Shown: piece by piece, positions 45,795-57,700 of the stretch
How positions within the stretch are numbered: position 1 is the stretch's first letter
Layout: each line of letters starts with the position of its first letter
NCBI GenBank assembly: GCA_958510875.1
Contig: OY294068.1
Span: forward strand, 74,502,633-74,566,632
Length of the DNA: 64,000 bases
Source of the DNA: Endomychus coccineus
Lineage: Eukaryota; Arthropoda; Insecta; Coleoptera; Endomychidae
Direction: 5' to 3'
Program-made: the position numbers and the translations under genes
The notes under the pieces: model-generated
Database searches by the model: none
What the model was told of the DNA's origin: nothing
The model's input: only the letters and a program-made list of their open reading frames with translations

Positions 45795-48290
45795 ATAAAT
45801 TTTAATGAAATTTCTTGTCGCCTGCATTAATACTAGCCCCGGTCCAGACGATATCCCATTCTCCTTCCTGTCACATATGTCAGAGCGTGGCGAAAAATTT
45901 CTATTGAAAATATTTAACAGGATTTACATCAAAGGTGAATTTCCTGACACATGGACCGAAGCTACAATTTTACCTATTCCAAAATCATGCAAACCAAAAA
46001 ACCTTGCTTCTTCGTATCGCCCGATATCACTCACTTGTACCATGTGTAAGCTCATAGAGAAAATCATCAATTTCAGATTGCAATGACATCTAGAAAATAA
46101 CAACTTACTATTCGCTGAACAAAGTGGTTTCCGTAAACACCGTTCCACAACAGACAACATAACCATACTCGAAAGTGAAGTCCAAGAAGCTTTCGCAAAC
46201 AAACAGCACATGGTAGCAGTATTCTTCGACCTTGAGAAAGCATACGATATGACTTGGCGTTTTGGCATAGTTAAGACTCTGAACAAATGGGGACTACAAG
46301 GAAACATATTAAATTTTGTGAGCAACTTCCTTAAAAACAGGAAGTTCAAAGTGAAATTGAACGGAATTTATTCACAAACGAGAACATTGGAAAATGGTAC
46401 ACCCCAAGGCTCAGTGTTGGGTGCAACTCTATTTCTAGTAGCAGTAAACGGTTTACACGAACACATCCCTAAACCGGTCAAGGCTAGTATGTTCGCAGAT
46501 GACCTTGTTATATATATAAGAAGCAAAAACTTGAGAAGCGTCATTAAAACCATCCAAATGGCTATAAATTCCCTATTCTCTTGGTGTAATGAATCTGGGT
46601 TCAAACTATCATCTCAGAAAACCAAATGCATGCACTTCTCAAAACGTACCACACACGAAATCCCTACTTTAAAAATCAACGACACTAATCTCCGATTTGT
46701 AGAATCAGTAAAATTTTTAGGAGTAGTGTTTGATAAGAGACTAACATGGAAGAATCATATAGAATACGTTAAAATATCATGCAATAAATCTATGAACCTG
46801 TTGAAAGTACTCTCTAACTACAAATGGGGAGCAGACACCACCTCGCTACTACGAATTTATAGAGCCCTTATCCGATCAAAAATAGATTATGGATCAGTAG
46901 CATACTCCACAGCATCAAAATATCTCTTGAAAAAACTTGATGTAATTCAATCAACAGCTTTGAGACTAGTCCTAGGAGCTTATAGAACCAGTCCAGTCCA
47001 CAGTTTGCACTGTTTGGCAAACGAACCACCACTAGATATTAGAAGACAACAACTAACATTATTATATGTTACAAACCTTTCGGCCAATAAAAAAAATCCA
47101 AGCTATAACTATGCATTCTCAAATCGTTTCAAGACGATATACAGCACCAAAGAATATAAACAACTTCCGCTTTACGAAAGAGTAAAACGTGACTTGACCA
47201 ATTTGAATATAGAAATTCCAAAGGAAACCCTACAACTTACTAACACTCAAACAGCTCCCTGGACCTGCACTTCTTTGAACATCAACACTGAACTGAATAA
47301 ATACTCAAAAAAACAAACTCATCCGGCAATTCTAAGAAAACAATTCGAACAAATAAAAGAAAATTACATGCCCAGCAAGTTCGTATTCACCGATGCCTCT
47401 AAATCAAACGATGGAATAGGCTGTGCCATAGTGACGGGGATAGAAAACAACCACGTAAAGAAATATAGACTCCCCGATTACTGCTCCACAAACACGGGAG
47501 AACAATATGCACTATTAAAAGCTGTAGAGATCATTTCAGACAGTCCAAACAAAAATATTACCATTTGCTCTGACTCATTAAGTTCACTACAACTCCTTCA
47601 ATACATGTATCCACCTGATCCAATAGTGCAGTCAATAAAAAATAAAATACAAGCAGTGAGTTCTCCAAATAAGACCATCTCTTTTATCTACACACCATCA
47701 CACGTAGGTATAAAACTCAACGAGTTAGCAGACCAAAAAGCAAAAGAAGCTATCCACGATCCCGATGTAAGTCTTAATTTATACACCCACCGAGACATCA
47801 AGGCGACCATCAAAGCTAAGGTAACAGAATCGTGGATCTCAAACTGGACAAACATCCCCTCCAAGTTAAAAGAAATCAAAGCAACCCCAGGCCAGGAGAT
47901 CTCTTCACCCGAAACACGACAAAATCAAGTAATCATATCCCGATTACGCATCGGTCACACTAGGTTAACCCACGAATACCTCCTCAAAAAAACCAATCCC
48001 CCATTTTGTGAAGAGTGCAAAGTTCATATCACAGTGAAACACTTAATTATCGAGTGCCGGAAATTCAAAAGTGAAAGATTGAAATGTAATGTCGCCCTAT
48101 CTTTGAGTGAAGCCATAGGAAACTCCTCAAAGAACATAACTAACGTCATCGAATTCCTAAAAGCTACTGATCTATTCAAATCAATATAATTCATCTATAC
48201 TCTGTACCTAAATGTAATCACGTAACCAGATGCTGCTAATACCCTAGATGTTGAAGCGGCTTTACTAATAAATAAAAAAATAAAAAAAAT
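45795..48290 (+). mobile_element. I-like non-LTR element J2, 5'-truncated
   Basis: A younger copy of the J1 family. It begins within the RT domain, runs through RNase H and the C-terminal zinc motif, and ends with a short 3' UTR and an A/T-rich tail (AATAAATAAAAAAATAAAAA at about 48268). It abuts the 3' end of J1 and is followed immediately by the P2 Penelope element. Confidence 0.75.
45805..48189 (+). pseudogene. J2 reverse transcriptase-RNase H protein with one in-frame stop
   Basis: A single frame of 795 codons is broken only by TGA at 46084-46086; the intact part 46210-48189 encodes 659 residues. Order: RT start (INTSPGPDDIPFSFL), YRPISLTCTMCKLIEKII, motif A VAVFFDLEKAYDMTWR (46213-46260), motif B NGTPQGSVLGATLFLVAVNG, motif C MFADDLVIYI (46489-46518). 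RNase H follows with FTDAS (47386), GEQYALLKA, CSDSLSSLQL and ELADQKAKEA, so all acidic catalytic positions are present. The end carries CEECKVHITVKHLIIEC, a CCHC-like zinc motif. RNase H plus this finger fits the I superfamily. No endonuclease or ORF1 remains, so it cannot move by itself. Confidence 0.8.
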
Positions 48291-48359
48291 ATGAAAACTA
48301 AATACAAAAAGTATACATACATTTTGAGAATGAAACTAAATTTATTTGGAATTTTAGGC

Positions 48360-49757
48360 TAAATGATGAAACAACTCACAAAAGATTAAAATCTGACCCT
48401 ACATTATCAGTACAAAATAACATGAATAAATTGATAAATAATTGGCACAAAAATCAGATAATTCCTATCAAATTGAAAAATAAATTACTTAGTCATAATG
48501 GGCTAGCACCTTATATCTATGGGCTTCCCACAATACATACAAGTGATATACCTCTAAGACCCATTGTAAGTAATATTGGTGCGCCTACCTACAATTTATC
48601 AAAATCCGTAGGAAAAAATTAATTTTATGTGAAAGACCCATGATATTTTAATAAATTTATAAGAAATCAATTCGTGCCCGTAAATCGTCAACTAATTTCC
48701 TTGGATGTTGTTTCTCAATTTACAAATATACCAGTCGTTTTGGCATTGAGTAGCATCAAAATACGTTGGGCAGAGATTAAAAGCCACACATCTCTAGATC
48801 GATCGGAATTCATAAATGCAGTACAGTTTTGCTTAGAATGCACTTATTTTTAATACGATGAACAACATTTTGGACAAATATCCGGCACAGCAATGGGAGC
48901 TATTTCAGCTACTATTGCTAACGTTGTTATGGAAGGCCTAAAAGAATTCGTTATGAATTCATTAGATTTTCAATCCGTATCCTTCAAACGGTATGTGTGC
49001 TCCCAATGATAAAATTCAGTATGTGATTAATAAATTTAACAATGTCCACTGTAAACTTCAATTTACTTGTGAAATAGAAGTGAACAAAAACATAAGTTTC
49101 CTAGACATGAACATTGGGCATGATACAGATGGAAAAATAAAAACTTCGGGGTTTACTAAAGAAGTTTGGTCTCAACGTTATATTCACTTCAATTCCTTTG
49201 CACCAACATGTTATAAAAAAAGTGTTATAAACAGCCTTACAGATCCCACGGTTGAATTGTACCATGCAGAGGACCGTTCCAAAAATTTAAAAATTGTTCG
49301 TAATACACTGGAAATGAATAGCTACGCAAAAACACTTTTCAATCCTATTATTAAAGAAAGAATAAACTAAATCTATAACGGATCGTCATATATAAATAAC
49401 ATAAAAGGTAAAACAGACAATTTTATAACATTACCATACATTCCGGAGACCTCAGAGAAAATTAAGAAATGTTTGAGAAAGTATGCTTTAAATGTAGCGC
49501 ATAAGCCTACTAACTATGTTGGAAAATATTTCTCGAATCTGAAACCTTTAATACCTGAAGATAAACAAACCCACACAGTAGACAAATTGAATCGTTTAGA
49601 TTGCGATGGGACTCATACTGGAATCTCTGAACAATATTCACAAAAAAGAATGGCCATAAGTATAGCACAAGAAGCAAAAACTTTAAAAATTTCACCGCCC
49701 TTGCTAAACACTGTTTTGATTATAACCATCAATTCAATCACAAAAATGTCGATATTT
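48360..49757 (+). pseudogene. P2 reverse transcriptase / GIY-YIG protein
   Basis: Translation shows LAPYIYGLPTIHTSDIPLRP then IVSNIGAPTYNLSKSVG (48505-48618), the Penelope RT fingers. It continues with LISLDVVSQFTNIPV (about 48692-48736), FGQISGTAMGAISATIANVV (48871-48930), the 'Q..GTAMGS.LSP..AN' core, and FKRYV.CAPND (about 48982), where the catalytic YVDD is cut by a deletion. FLDMNIGHDTDGK follows at about 49099-49137. The nuclease remnant reads LDCDGTHTGISEQYSQKR (about 49597-49650). Several stops. Inactive. Confidence 0.7.
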
Positions 49758-50260
49758 TAACTAAGGAAATCAATTATTATAAAATATCTATTCTGGAGAT
49801 GATTCACATAAAACGTAACTCCAAATCTGTAAACCATAGCAGAAATATTCAGATTTATGCTAACTCAATTAATTAAAACTCTTGCAAATTCCTACATGCG
49901 TCTTTATAATGTTAAAGGAAATTTTAGGTAGAATTGTCAAAAGTATATTTCCAATAACTGACAAACCTTTTCCTATTAGCTCGTAAATCGTAACATCTGG
50001 TTTGAAAGTGGATACTTCAACCTAATGTTCTCGCTTTTAGTCGTTCATAGACTTTGTTGACATGAGTACGCATTTTTTAAGAGTACTGCTTAACAGTGGG
50101 GTCTTGATATATAATACTTATAATATTGATGTGTTACAATCTCGATTATTCGTGTTTCTGTTCGTTTCGGCGACGTGGGTATTTTAATTGAAATTGATGC
50201 GATAAGGACACTTTGTGTTGATACAACTAGTTTCAAGTAATTCGGTTTTAGACATGATAA

Positions 50261-50302
50261 GTCTTCTGATGATGGTCGTGGAACCGAAACATACGTAAAG
50301 AC
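50261..50302 (+). ncRNA. Hammerhead ribozyme of P2
   Basis: Helix I 5' strand GTCTT 50261-50265; core CTGATGA 50266-50272; one extra T 50273; helix II GGT 50274-50276 with ACC 50283-50285; core GAAA 50286-50289; helix III A89-U96 and C90-G95 closing the loop ATAC; cleavage base A 50297 after GT (GUA triplet); helix I 3' strand AAGAC 50298-50302. All invariant core bases are present. Hammerheads occur in the terminal repeats of Penelope-like elements, where they are thought to process the transcript. The extra T and the two-base-pair helix III are the non-standard features. Confidence 0.75.
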
Positions 50303-50370
50303 GAGAAAATATATAGCATAAGTGTCAATATGACCTATTTCCCCAGAATTTATATATAATAAGCTGAAAT

Positions 50371-50815
50371 AGCAAACATAACATACCACTTACAAATTGT
50401 CATTCTGTTATCGAACTGTTGATTATTGGAGAAGTCTTTCTTCCTCCTTCCGATGTAGTTACCATTTGTTCAACTATAAATCCATCGTAATTAAGGTGAT
50501 TGAACACAACCAAACATAACAACGTTATACTGAAACCAGATTCCATGGGCTGTTTCCACTCTATTAAGTTGCTATGGATACATTTTGATTTATTTCGATT
50601 TTGATTTAATAATTTCAAAATGTCATGATTTGGTTGTATGATACCTATATTCGAATTTTTAGATTTTTCAAGATTTAAATGATGTCACACTTGAATATAT
50701 GCATCACGCCGTTATATGAAAGTAGGGTTGACAATAAATAGTCCTGACAGCAAAATATAATAAAGCATAGTGTTGTAAATCACATGATGTCAATTCGAGT
50801 AAGACAAAGTTTACT
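50371..50815. other. No recognisable gene
   Basis: AT-rich, no coding signal. Confidence 0.5.
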
Positions 50816-50817
50816 TT

Positions 50818-51290
50818 GACATACGTGACCTCGAAAATTAAAAGAAAATCACTGTCTCTACATGAGAGTTCAAAAAAACTAATTCAATCCCGTTGCTAAC
50901 TCCTTAAAGCAGACAAATATCGATTTTGATGTAATTTTTCCCACATGACCTTCAAAAAAAGAGGAAATTCACTATCTACACGAGATTTCTGAAAAAGACA
51001 ACTAAATTCCTTTTCCCATTCGTCAAAGGAGACGGAGACAAGTATCGATCTTGATAGAATTTTGTACACTTGATGTTTAAAACGAGAGGAAAGTCACTGT
51101 CTCATTGAAGATTTCGAAACTACGCCATCCCGTCTTCCCTTAAACTGGATAAATACCGATCTCCATGAAATTTCGTACTCCACTTCAAAATAAGATTAAA
51201 GTCACTTTCAACATCGGAATTAAATAAAAATACAAGTTACTCATTTGTTCTTTGAATGGCGGGATCTGAAAACATCATTGAATTTCCAAA
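50818..51290 (+). repeat. Tandem repeat, nearly four units of about 120 bp
   Basis: Units start near 50818, 50941, 51067 and 51179, each with a CATGACCT/CTTGATG-like head, AAA.GAGGAAA.TCACTGTCTC, GAGATTTC.AAAA, a CCCGTT/CCCGTC block and ATCGATCTTGAT.GAATTT. Identity between units is moderate, so the array is old. A minisatellite or part of an unknown repeat. Confidence 0.6.
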
Positions 51291-51299
51291 GCCACAGGC

Positions 51300-51774
51300 G
51301 TACCTATCATCCTTTTCTGTATTAATATTATAGGAATTATTCTCACGGACTGATGAAAATCAACTCAAACTACTTATATCAAATGATATCTCTTAGCCTA
51401 CTGAGGGAACTTATCGAGTTTCATTGAAATTGGTTGGAACTCTTTGAAAAAAATTGGAATAGAAACTTTTTCTTCGAATTTCAACACTATTTTAGGAACT
51501 AAGCAATTTTAAAAAGAAATTACACAGAAAATCCCTGCTTCAAATATTTTACCTTTATCTTGAACACCATGTATAAATTCGTGTTAGTCCACTTGGATTC
51601 TATAAATTTACCCTGAGATCGGAGCTGTGAATAATTCTGGAATAGCTGTTTTCCTTACCAATACCTGAACAACACAGAATATATTTATAAATTAATGGAA
51701 ATGTTTATCGGGTAAAACCAATAATTTATAAGATAATTCACACTTTAGATATCCGATAACACTATAAATATGAA
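51300..51774. other. No recognised gene; possible short insect repeat
   Basis: 51354-51575 contains TTCATTGAAATTGGTTGGAA and a GAACACCATGTA end, reminiscent of repeats with CAGGGTGTTC ends such as that at 13296. Not certain. Confidence 0.3.
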
Positions 51775-51867
51775 ATATTCACCCTTATCACTAAAAATAC
51801 TTTTGAAGTACTGAGAACCTTTCAGCTAGCAAGTAGCCATCATCAGAGTAAACTGAGTTTACGTACT
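51775..51867 (-). mobile_element. Solo Penelope P1 terminus with hammerhead-like motif
   Basis: On the minus strand: AGTTTACT, then CTGATGA (51846-51840), helix II GGCTACTTGCTAGCT, GAAA (51823-51820), AGTACTTCAAAAGTATTTTT and AGTGATAAGGGTGAAT. No RT or GIY-YIG sequence adjoins it. It is therefore a bare terminus of about 93 bp, reduced to the ribozyme-like unit. Confidence 0.6.
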
Positions 51868-52674
51868 TATTTATAGGTAAAACTCAAATTATTAATCCAT
51901 TACAAGTAGCCAAACGTAATGATGATATTTATTTATTTACTTCTGCAGCTATCGCGAATGTACAAATGATTTGAGGCACATTTTTATATGATATAGATTC
52001 TCATTCTACTGAGTGAAATTTGACCCTAATTATATTTTTCATTCTGTGTTTCTCTGTTATTACTTTCAGCAATCATTGAACAATCTATTCCTATAAATCC
52101 CGTTCCCTACTTATATGTTCAAATTGCGGGTTGTTAAATTGAGACAGTAAGTAATAAAATAGCAAACAAGCGTGTTGTATTTATGTTGCAAACGATATAA
52201 TGATTGATTAGGGAATAATTTCATTCGAATGCTTTGTTATGTGCCTTCAGGGTTCAGTTGGATAACAAAGGTTCATGACGGTATTCTGAATGAGTTTATT
52301 CAATCATCACAAAGCATTCGTGCATATGCTGCCCATTCAAGGCTATAATAAATCAATTATAATCATGAACTGGATTCGAATACGAACGTGTTCAACTTCA
52401 TGCATAAGAACTTCCATTAAACTTCAATTCACATTAAGGCACTCCTATGAATGTGACTATCTCAGAGGAAAAAGAGAACTTTTAATCGACAATTTAGAAA
52501 CTGCTCTCAAATTCAGTTCATTCATTACTTTGCGAAGAACCTCTTTTGGAATACGGTGTCCTTTGAAGAATAGTATCAAATTGAAATCCATGTATACCTG
52601 TATAATAATGAGTCTACAATTAGCGCCTGTATTCCCGCACAGCCGAACAATCGATACTCGAAAGGATATCCTAA
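51868..52674. other. No recognised gene
   Basis: AT-rich. A 131-codon open frame at 52290-52685 (+) shows no family motif and overlaps the foldback element's start; not supported. Confidence 0.4.
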
Positions 52675-52689
52675 TTCCATTATAGTCTA

Positions 52690-53450
52690 GGATATAGAAC
52701 GATATTGATGGTCTGAACCCAATGGCACTATGGTTTATCGTTAGAGGACGGTTCAATGATCAATTCATCTCACAGACCCCCCCCGACTGACTGATCTCGA
52801 GATAGAGCATCCGCTTTTTTTTTTGACTGGATGTTAACCCTTTCCAAGTTGCGGTTAGGTACTTGAAAAGCATGCCATTCTTATACACTTCCACCATGTG
52901 CCTCATTTTTTATCATTTCCGTTTATCAGGCCAACCAGTTAAAATTGGACCGAAAATGGACTGCAAGTTGTTGGCTATTGTTAACATACCCTATGCCATC
53001 AAAAGTTGTCGGTCCATTTCCGATTAATTGGTCATTATTTGGACCAAAACTGTTTCTTTTTCTCATTTTGTGGATAAAACTTGCGGGTTACAAGGCATAG
53101 GGCATGTTAACAATTGTGAATACCAATGAACATTTTCCACCAGGTTTGGGGGTTAACTTGCAGTCCATTTTCGGGTCAACTTCAACTGGTTGGCCTTATA
53201 AACGACACCATAAAAAATGATGGCACATGGTGGAAGTGTATAAGAATGGCATGCTTTTCAAGTAACCGCAACTTGGAAAGGGTTAACCTCCAGTCAAAAA
53301 AAAAGAATGCGGATGCTGTATTTCGAGATCTAGCAGCAGGGAAAAATTCGGTCTGTGAGATGAATTGGTCATTGAACCGTCCTCTAACGATTAACCATAA
53401 TGCCATCGGGTTAATTTGTAGACCATCAATATCACTATATGTAGTATATA
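52690..53450. mobile_element. Foldback element with about 310-360-bp inverted arms
   Basis: 52690-52997 and 53092-53450 are reverse complements with small indels: GATATTGATGGTCTG (52700) against its partner near 53425; TAGAGGACGGTTCAATGA (52742) near 53380; AACCCTTTCCAAGTTGCGGT (52836) near 53275; AAAAGCATGCCATTCTTATA (52866) near 53240; TGTTAACATACCCTATGCC (52979) at 53092-53110. The 94-bp spacer has GGACCAAAACTG-type subrepeats. No protein is encoded. The open frame 53126-53470 is a consequence of the arm and not a gene. Confidence 0.75.
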
Positions 53451-53557
53451 GAGTAATGAAAGTATTGTAATCGGGGCGAAAATTTTTTTTACAGATTTAC
53501 ACGTATATATTCGTTTGGAGCATTTCTGAATCGATCTAGACTATTTTTGACACGTGC

Positions 53558-54178
53558 GTGTGTGAGTGTTTTTTTTTTTTGCGAGGACAGGTAAAAATTT
53601 TCAGAAGACACTTTGGAGCCCGCGCATCATACTATGTGGGATTTCTACAACTAAAGCCACGTTCCATTACGTCTCAGCACCTCGCGGGACCATCGTCAGG
53701 CATTACTTCGTGGAGGACTAAATGGCTGTCATTCACCCTTTCCTGGTCTAGCTGCTCGCAGCAAGAAACACCAACGATACCGATATCGAAAGTAAAAAAT
53801 AATGACAAGAAATTTGTACCTCGCAACAATGATAATATAATTGGAACTAAAGTAACAAATGATTCCAGTACAAACTTAAAAATACAAGGAGCACCACGTA
53901 AACGATGGTTCTTTTTGAGTAGAATCAAGGATGAAAACATTACTACAGATGACGTAACGGATTATCTTAAATTGAATCAATTCACATATTCCGTAGACTG
54001 CTATAAAATCGTAACAAAAAGTAAACTTAGTTGTTTCAAGATTGGAATTGAAGAACAGTATGAAAAAAAACTTTGCGATCCTAGCTTGTGGCCCGATGGG
54101 GCAACATACGCCCCTATAATTTTAAACCACCAACTAATATTGACGTTGTGGGGATCAGATCTTAAGTTGGGCGGTTAG
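53558..54178 (+). pseudogene. Non-LTR ORF1-like protein, C-terminal part
   Basis: The frame carries APRKRWFFLSRIKDENITTD (about 53891-53950), SKLSCFKIGIEEQYEKKLCD (about 54020-54080) and PSLWPDGATYAPIIL. This resembles the end of ORF1 (gag-like) proteins of CR1-type retrotransposons, whose closing domain has 'KWLFVSRL...' and '...FKVGV...PSYWPQGV...'. The upstream 90 codons look like fused 5' sequence and the true start is not clear. It may be the 5' part of the element whose ORF2 starts at 59683, with a gypsy element between them. Confidence 0.5.
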
Positions 54179-54202
54179 CCCTGAGCTGACCCGTGGTCCT
54201 GG

Positions 54203-54628
54203 TGTGGGTATAGGGAATAGAAGCACATCACTTTACAAAAGGGTTACACTTTACTTCAACTTAGAGTTCGACGCCATTATAGCTCAATGTCTTACTCTAT
54301 ACTCATTACAATAATTACAAGTATGGATCGTTCACAATACCATCCATCCGCATCAATGATGTATGAATATACTATTCTTATTCTTAATGCTCTACCTAAT
54401 TATATATATTATGTCATTACTGTTTATTGTTGTTGTTCTACTAAACTAGCCTAGAATGTCAAGGTATCTGTGCCAACCAAAATGTTTAATATATTGACGT
54501 AATGCTTGGTGGCCAAGATCCGAGATCTAAACATATACTTACATAACATTCAATATAAATAAGGTCATCTTCTATAATTCCGGGATTCTAGGTAAACTCG
54601 TATAGGGATGGAAGATTCCTATACTACA
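54203..54628 (-). repeat. Probable 3' LTR of the gypsy element
   Basis: On the minus strand it starts TGTAGTATAGGAATC (54628) right after a purine-rich tract (GTAGGGAGG, 54637-54629). It ends ...ATTCCCTATACCCACA (54203), so the outer bases form the inverted ends TGTRG-TATAGG. Length about 426 bp. No matching second LTR was found beyond gag, so the left boundary rests on these ends alone. Confidence 0.5.
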
Positions 54629-54637
54629 CCTCCCTAC
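54629..54637 (-). promoter_or_regulatory. Polypurine tract of the gypsy element
   Basis: GTAGGGAGG on the minus strand directly before the putative LTR start; the expected primer site for plus-strand DNA synthesis. Confidence 0.5.
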
Positions 54638-54728
54638 GCGGGGTAAAAAAATGTTCAATTGACAGATTTAACATTTTTTTCCCATTGACGTACCTTATTT
54701 TTATTTTACAAACAACATTTTTCCTTAT

Positions 54729-57700
54729 CTAATCATGGTACAGTTTTAGTCTATTTTTATGTATTTCCACTTGATTGTTTCCTACTTTTATCACTACATT
54801 GGGGTTCCTTTCTTCCGTAATCACGAAAGGACCCTTGTATAATTGTTCAAGTTTATTTTTCGGAACACTTTTCACTAATACCTTATCACCTATCTTAAAA
54901 TTAACTATATTACAATTTTCCCTAGATTTTTGCACACGTTCCAGTTTCGATACTATCAGATTATCCCTAGCTTCTTTACATGCTTGTTGGAGTCGATACT
55001 TCAACTCAACCGGATAATTCTCGAAGTTGTACACGGGTTCTACTTGTTCCGTTATGTTGGAAGGTAAATTACACGATTTCCCGAACACTAGGTCGTGCGG
55101 TTTGTACTTTGTTCCCGTATGAACTGTGTTGTTGTATGCAAAAGTCCAAAATGGTACCCATTCGGTCTATGAATCTTTAAATTTTGCCACTTGAATTCTT
55201 AAATACGCGCCTAGGTGCTTATGAGAATTTTCGAGGGCTCCCATCGTTTCATGATGGTAAGCTGTTGAATTTAGCTGTTTTATTCCTAACACATTACAAG
55301 ATTGCTTGAACACTTCCGACAAAAATTCTGTACCCTGGTCGTGGGCTATTTCCCTGGGAATCCCATACCTTAGTACAAAATTAGTGACGAATGCTTTTGC
55401 AACTGTGCTAGCTTCTTTATTAGGTATTGGATAAGCTTCGACAAATTTACTTAATTCACATTGAAGAGTAAGTATATATCGATCGTCACCGATTTCGTTG
55501 CCTATCGGACCTACTAAATCAAGAAACACCTTCTCAAAAGACGCTGATGCTGTGGTAGTCACTGTTAGTGGTTCTTTGGTAGGTCTAGAGTGTTTATATC
55601 GCTGACAATCGTCACAGCGTTTTACAAACTTCTCTATATCTGACTTTAGACCTGACCAAGTATATTTTGATTTTATGTTATTGAACATGCGGTTTATACC
55701 TGCGTGTCCTCCTGTTTTCAATGTATGAAAATCGTTTAAGATTAATTGTCTACATTCTTTTTCATCAACTGTTAATACATCTGGTATAACATTTATTTTT
55801 AATCCTATTTCAAAACCGGCGGATTTTATTTCTTTTATTTCTTTATTTAGCGCGCTTATTAATTCCTTATTTTTGGAATTTTTCACGATCCATATTTCAT
55901 CAATATTGAAATCCTTACACAAATTTTCTACACTTCTCAACAATGCCCTTAGGTACAATGCCGATCGAAATTGTAGTTTTATGTAAATCAATTTTCTTTC
56001 TTCATCATAATATAATGAATTGTTAAAATTTTTGTCTAGACATTTTTCCTTGTTTAATTCATCAAATTCTTCCTCAGATAACACTTCTAGTAACACACAA
56101 TCGGTAGGACGTTTTATAAGTTCGACTACTCCCGGGTGATCAATCCTATTAGTGTCGTAATTGTTCTTATTAATTTGTCCTTCCTTTTCTGCTTTTACCT
56201 TTTGTGCTCTTGTGATTGCGAATATTTCCTCCGATGTTTTATTACACATCGTCTTAAGTTCTGATGATTCAATACGAATCCTTGATAAAGCATCGGCTGT
56301 AACATTTTCCGTGCCTTTTATATAATTTATAGTAAAATCATACTCTTCTAGAGTCAGTCTAAATTTTGTCAATCTACTAGATGGGTTTGTCATGCCAAAA
56401 AGATATACCAGCGGTCTGTGATCAGTGTATATATCAAAGGTTCGACCATATAGATAGGGTCTGAAATGCTTTACGGCCCAAACTATTGCTAAAAGTTCTT
56501 TTTCGATTGTGCAATAATTTTGTTCTGCCTTGTTCAATGTTCTGCTGGCATATGCGACAGGTCGGTCATCACTGTTAGATAACACTGTTCCTATCGAATA
56601 TCCCGATGCGTCACATTTCAAAACGAATCTATTTTCCTTTTCAAAAGTTGGGTATTGCAGGATTGGTGTGCTCATGAGAGCTAGTTTCAGAGTTTCGAAA
56701 GATTTTTGACACTTATCGTCCCAATTGAAAGATGCATTTTTTCTTGCTAATTGATTTAAAGGATTTGCGATTTTTGCGAAATTTGGAATAAATTTCCGAT
56801 AGTAATTTGCGAAAGCTACAAAACGCTTTGCATCTCCGGCGTCCTTTGGAACCGGATATTGCTTAATAACTTCAATCTTTTCCGGATCGGGTGATATCCC
56901 GTCCGCGGAAATTAAATCACCCAAATATAAAATTTCTTTCTTTAAAAATTCGCATTTGCTTGGATTTAATTTCAAATTTACATCTTTTAATCGTTGTAAA
57001 ATTTTTACGAGATTTACGTTGTGTGTCGTCAAATCTTTGCCAAAAACTATAAGATCGTCCAAATATATGAAACACGATTCATAATTTAATCCTGTCATAG
57101 CCATTGTCATGACTCTGGAAAATACACTTGGGCTTATCTTTAATCCCATTGGTAGCCTTGTTAGCTGATATTGACCTCTGTCCGTAGTGAAAGCGGTGCA
57201 TTTCCTGCTTTCCGTATCTAATTCCACCTGGTAATATCCTTGTGACAAATCCAAATGTGAAAAATATACTACTCCTGATAATGAATCTAGAATTTCTGAT
57301 ATTGAGGGAAGTGGAAACCTATCATCTTCTATCTGTTTATTGAGTAAACGATAGTCTATTACTACTCTCCACTTTTTTACTCCATTTTTGTCTACTTGCT
57401 TCTTTGGTACAATTAGAAGCGGGGAAGACCATTCAGATATGGTTTCCTCAATTATGCCATCTTGCAGCATCTTATCTATGTGCTTATGAATTTCATCTTT
57501 CTGTGCGATTGGCAACCTATACGGTCTCACGAATACTGAACTAGAGTTCTTATTCAGATGAATTCCTTGTTTTGTGATATTTGTTACCGTGAGAGGGTCG
57601 TTTTCTAAATGAAAAACATCGGCATATTTTGCACAGATTTTTTCAATAGTCGTTTTTTCCTCTCCGTGTAACGTGTCCAAATTTACCTTTTCTAAAAGTT

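Larger units (their letters stand above)
48290..50370 (+). mobile_element. Penelope-like retroelement, family P2, with hammerhead ribozyme
   Basis: Comprises a Penelope RT (48360-49000), connecting region (49000-49560), degenerate GIY-YIG (about 49570-49670) and a 3' region (49770-50370) that carries a hammerhead motif at 50261-50302 and ends AGAATTTATATATA. Terminal fragments of the same family occur at 11666-11776, 18590-18830 and 30720-30835. The RT differs clearly from P1, so two Penelope families share this window. Confidence 0.7.

Noticed and set aside
52290..52685. 131-codon open frame (+)
   Set aside because: No motif, unusual composition, and overlaps the start of the foldback element.
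53126..53470. 114-codon open frame (+)
   Set aside because: It falls in the right arm of the foldback element; the frame follows from the repeat and has no protein family signature.
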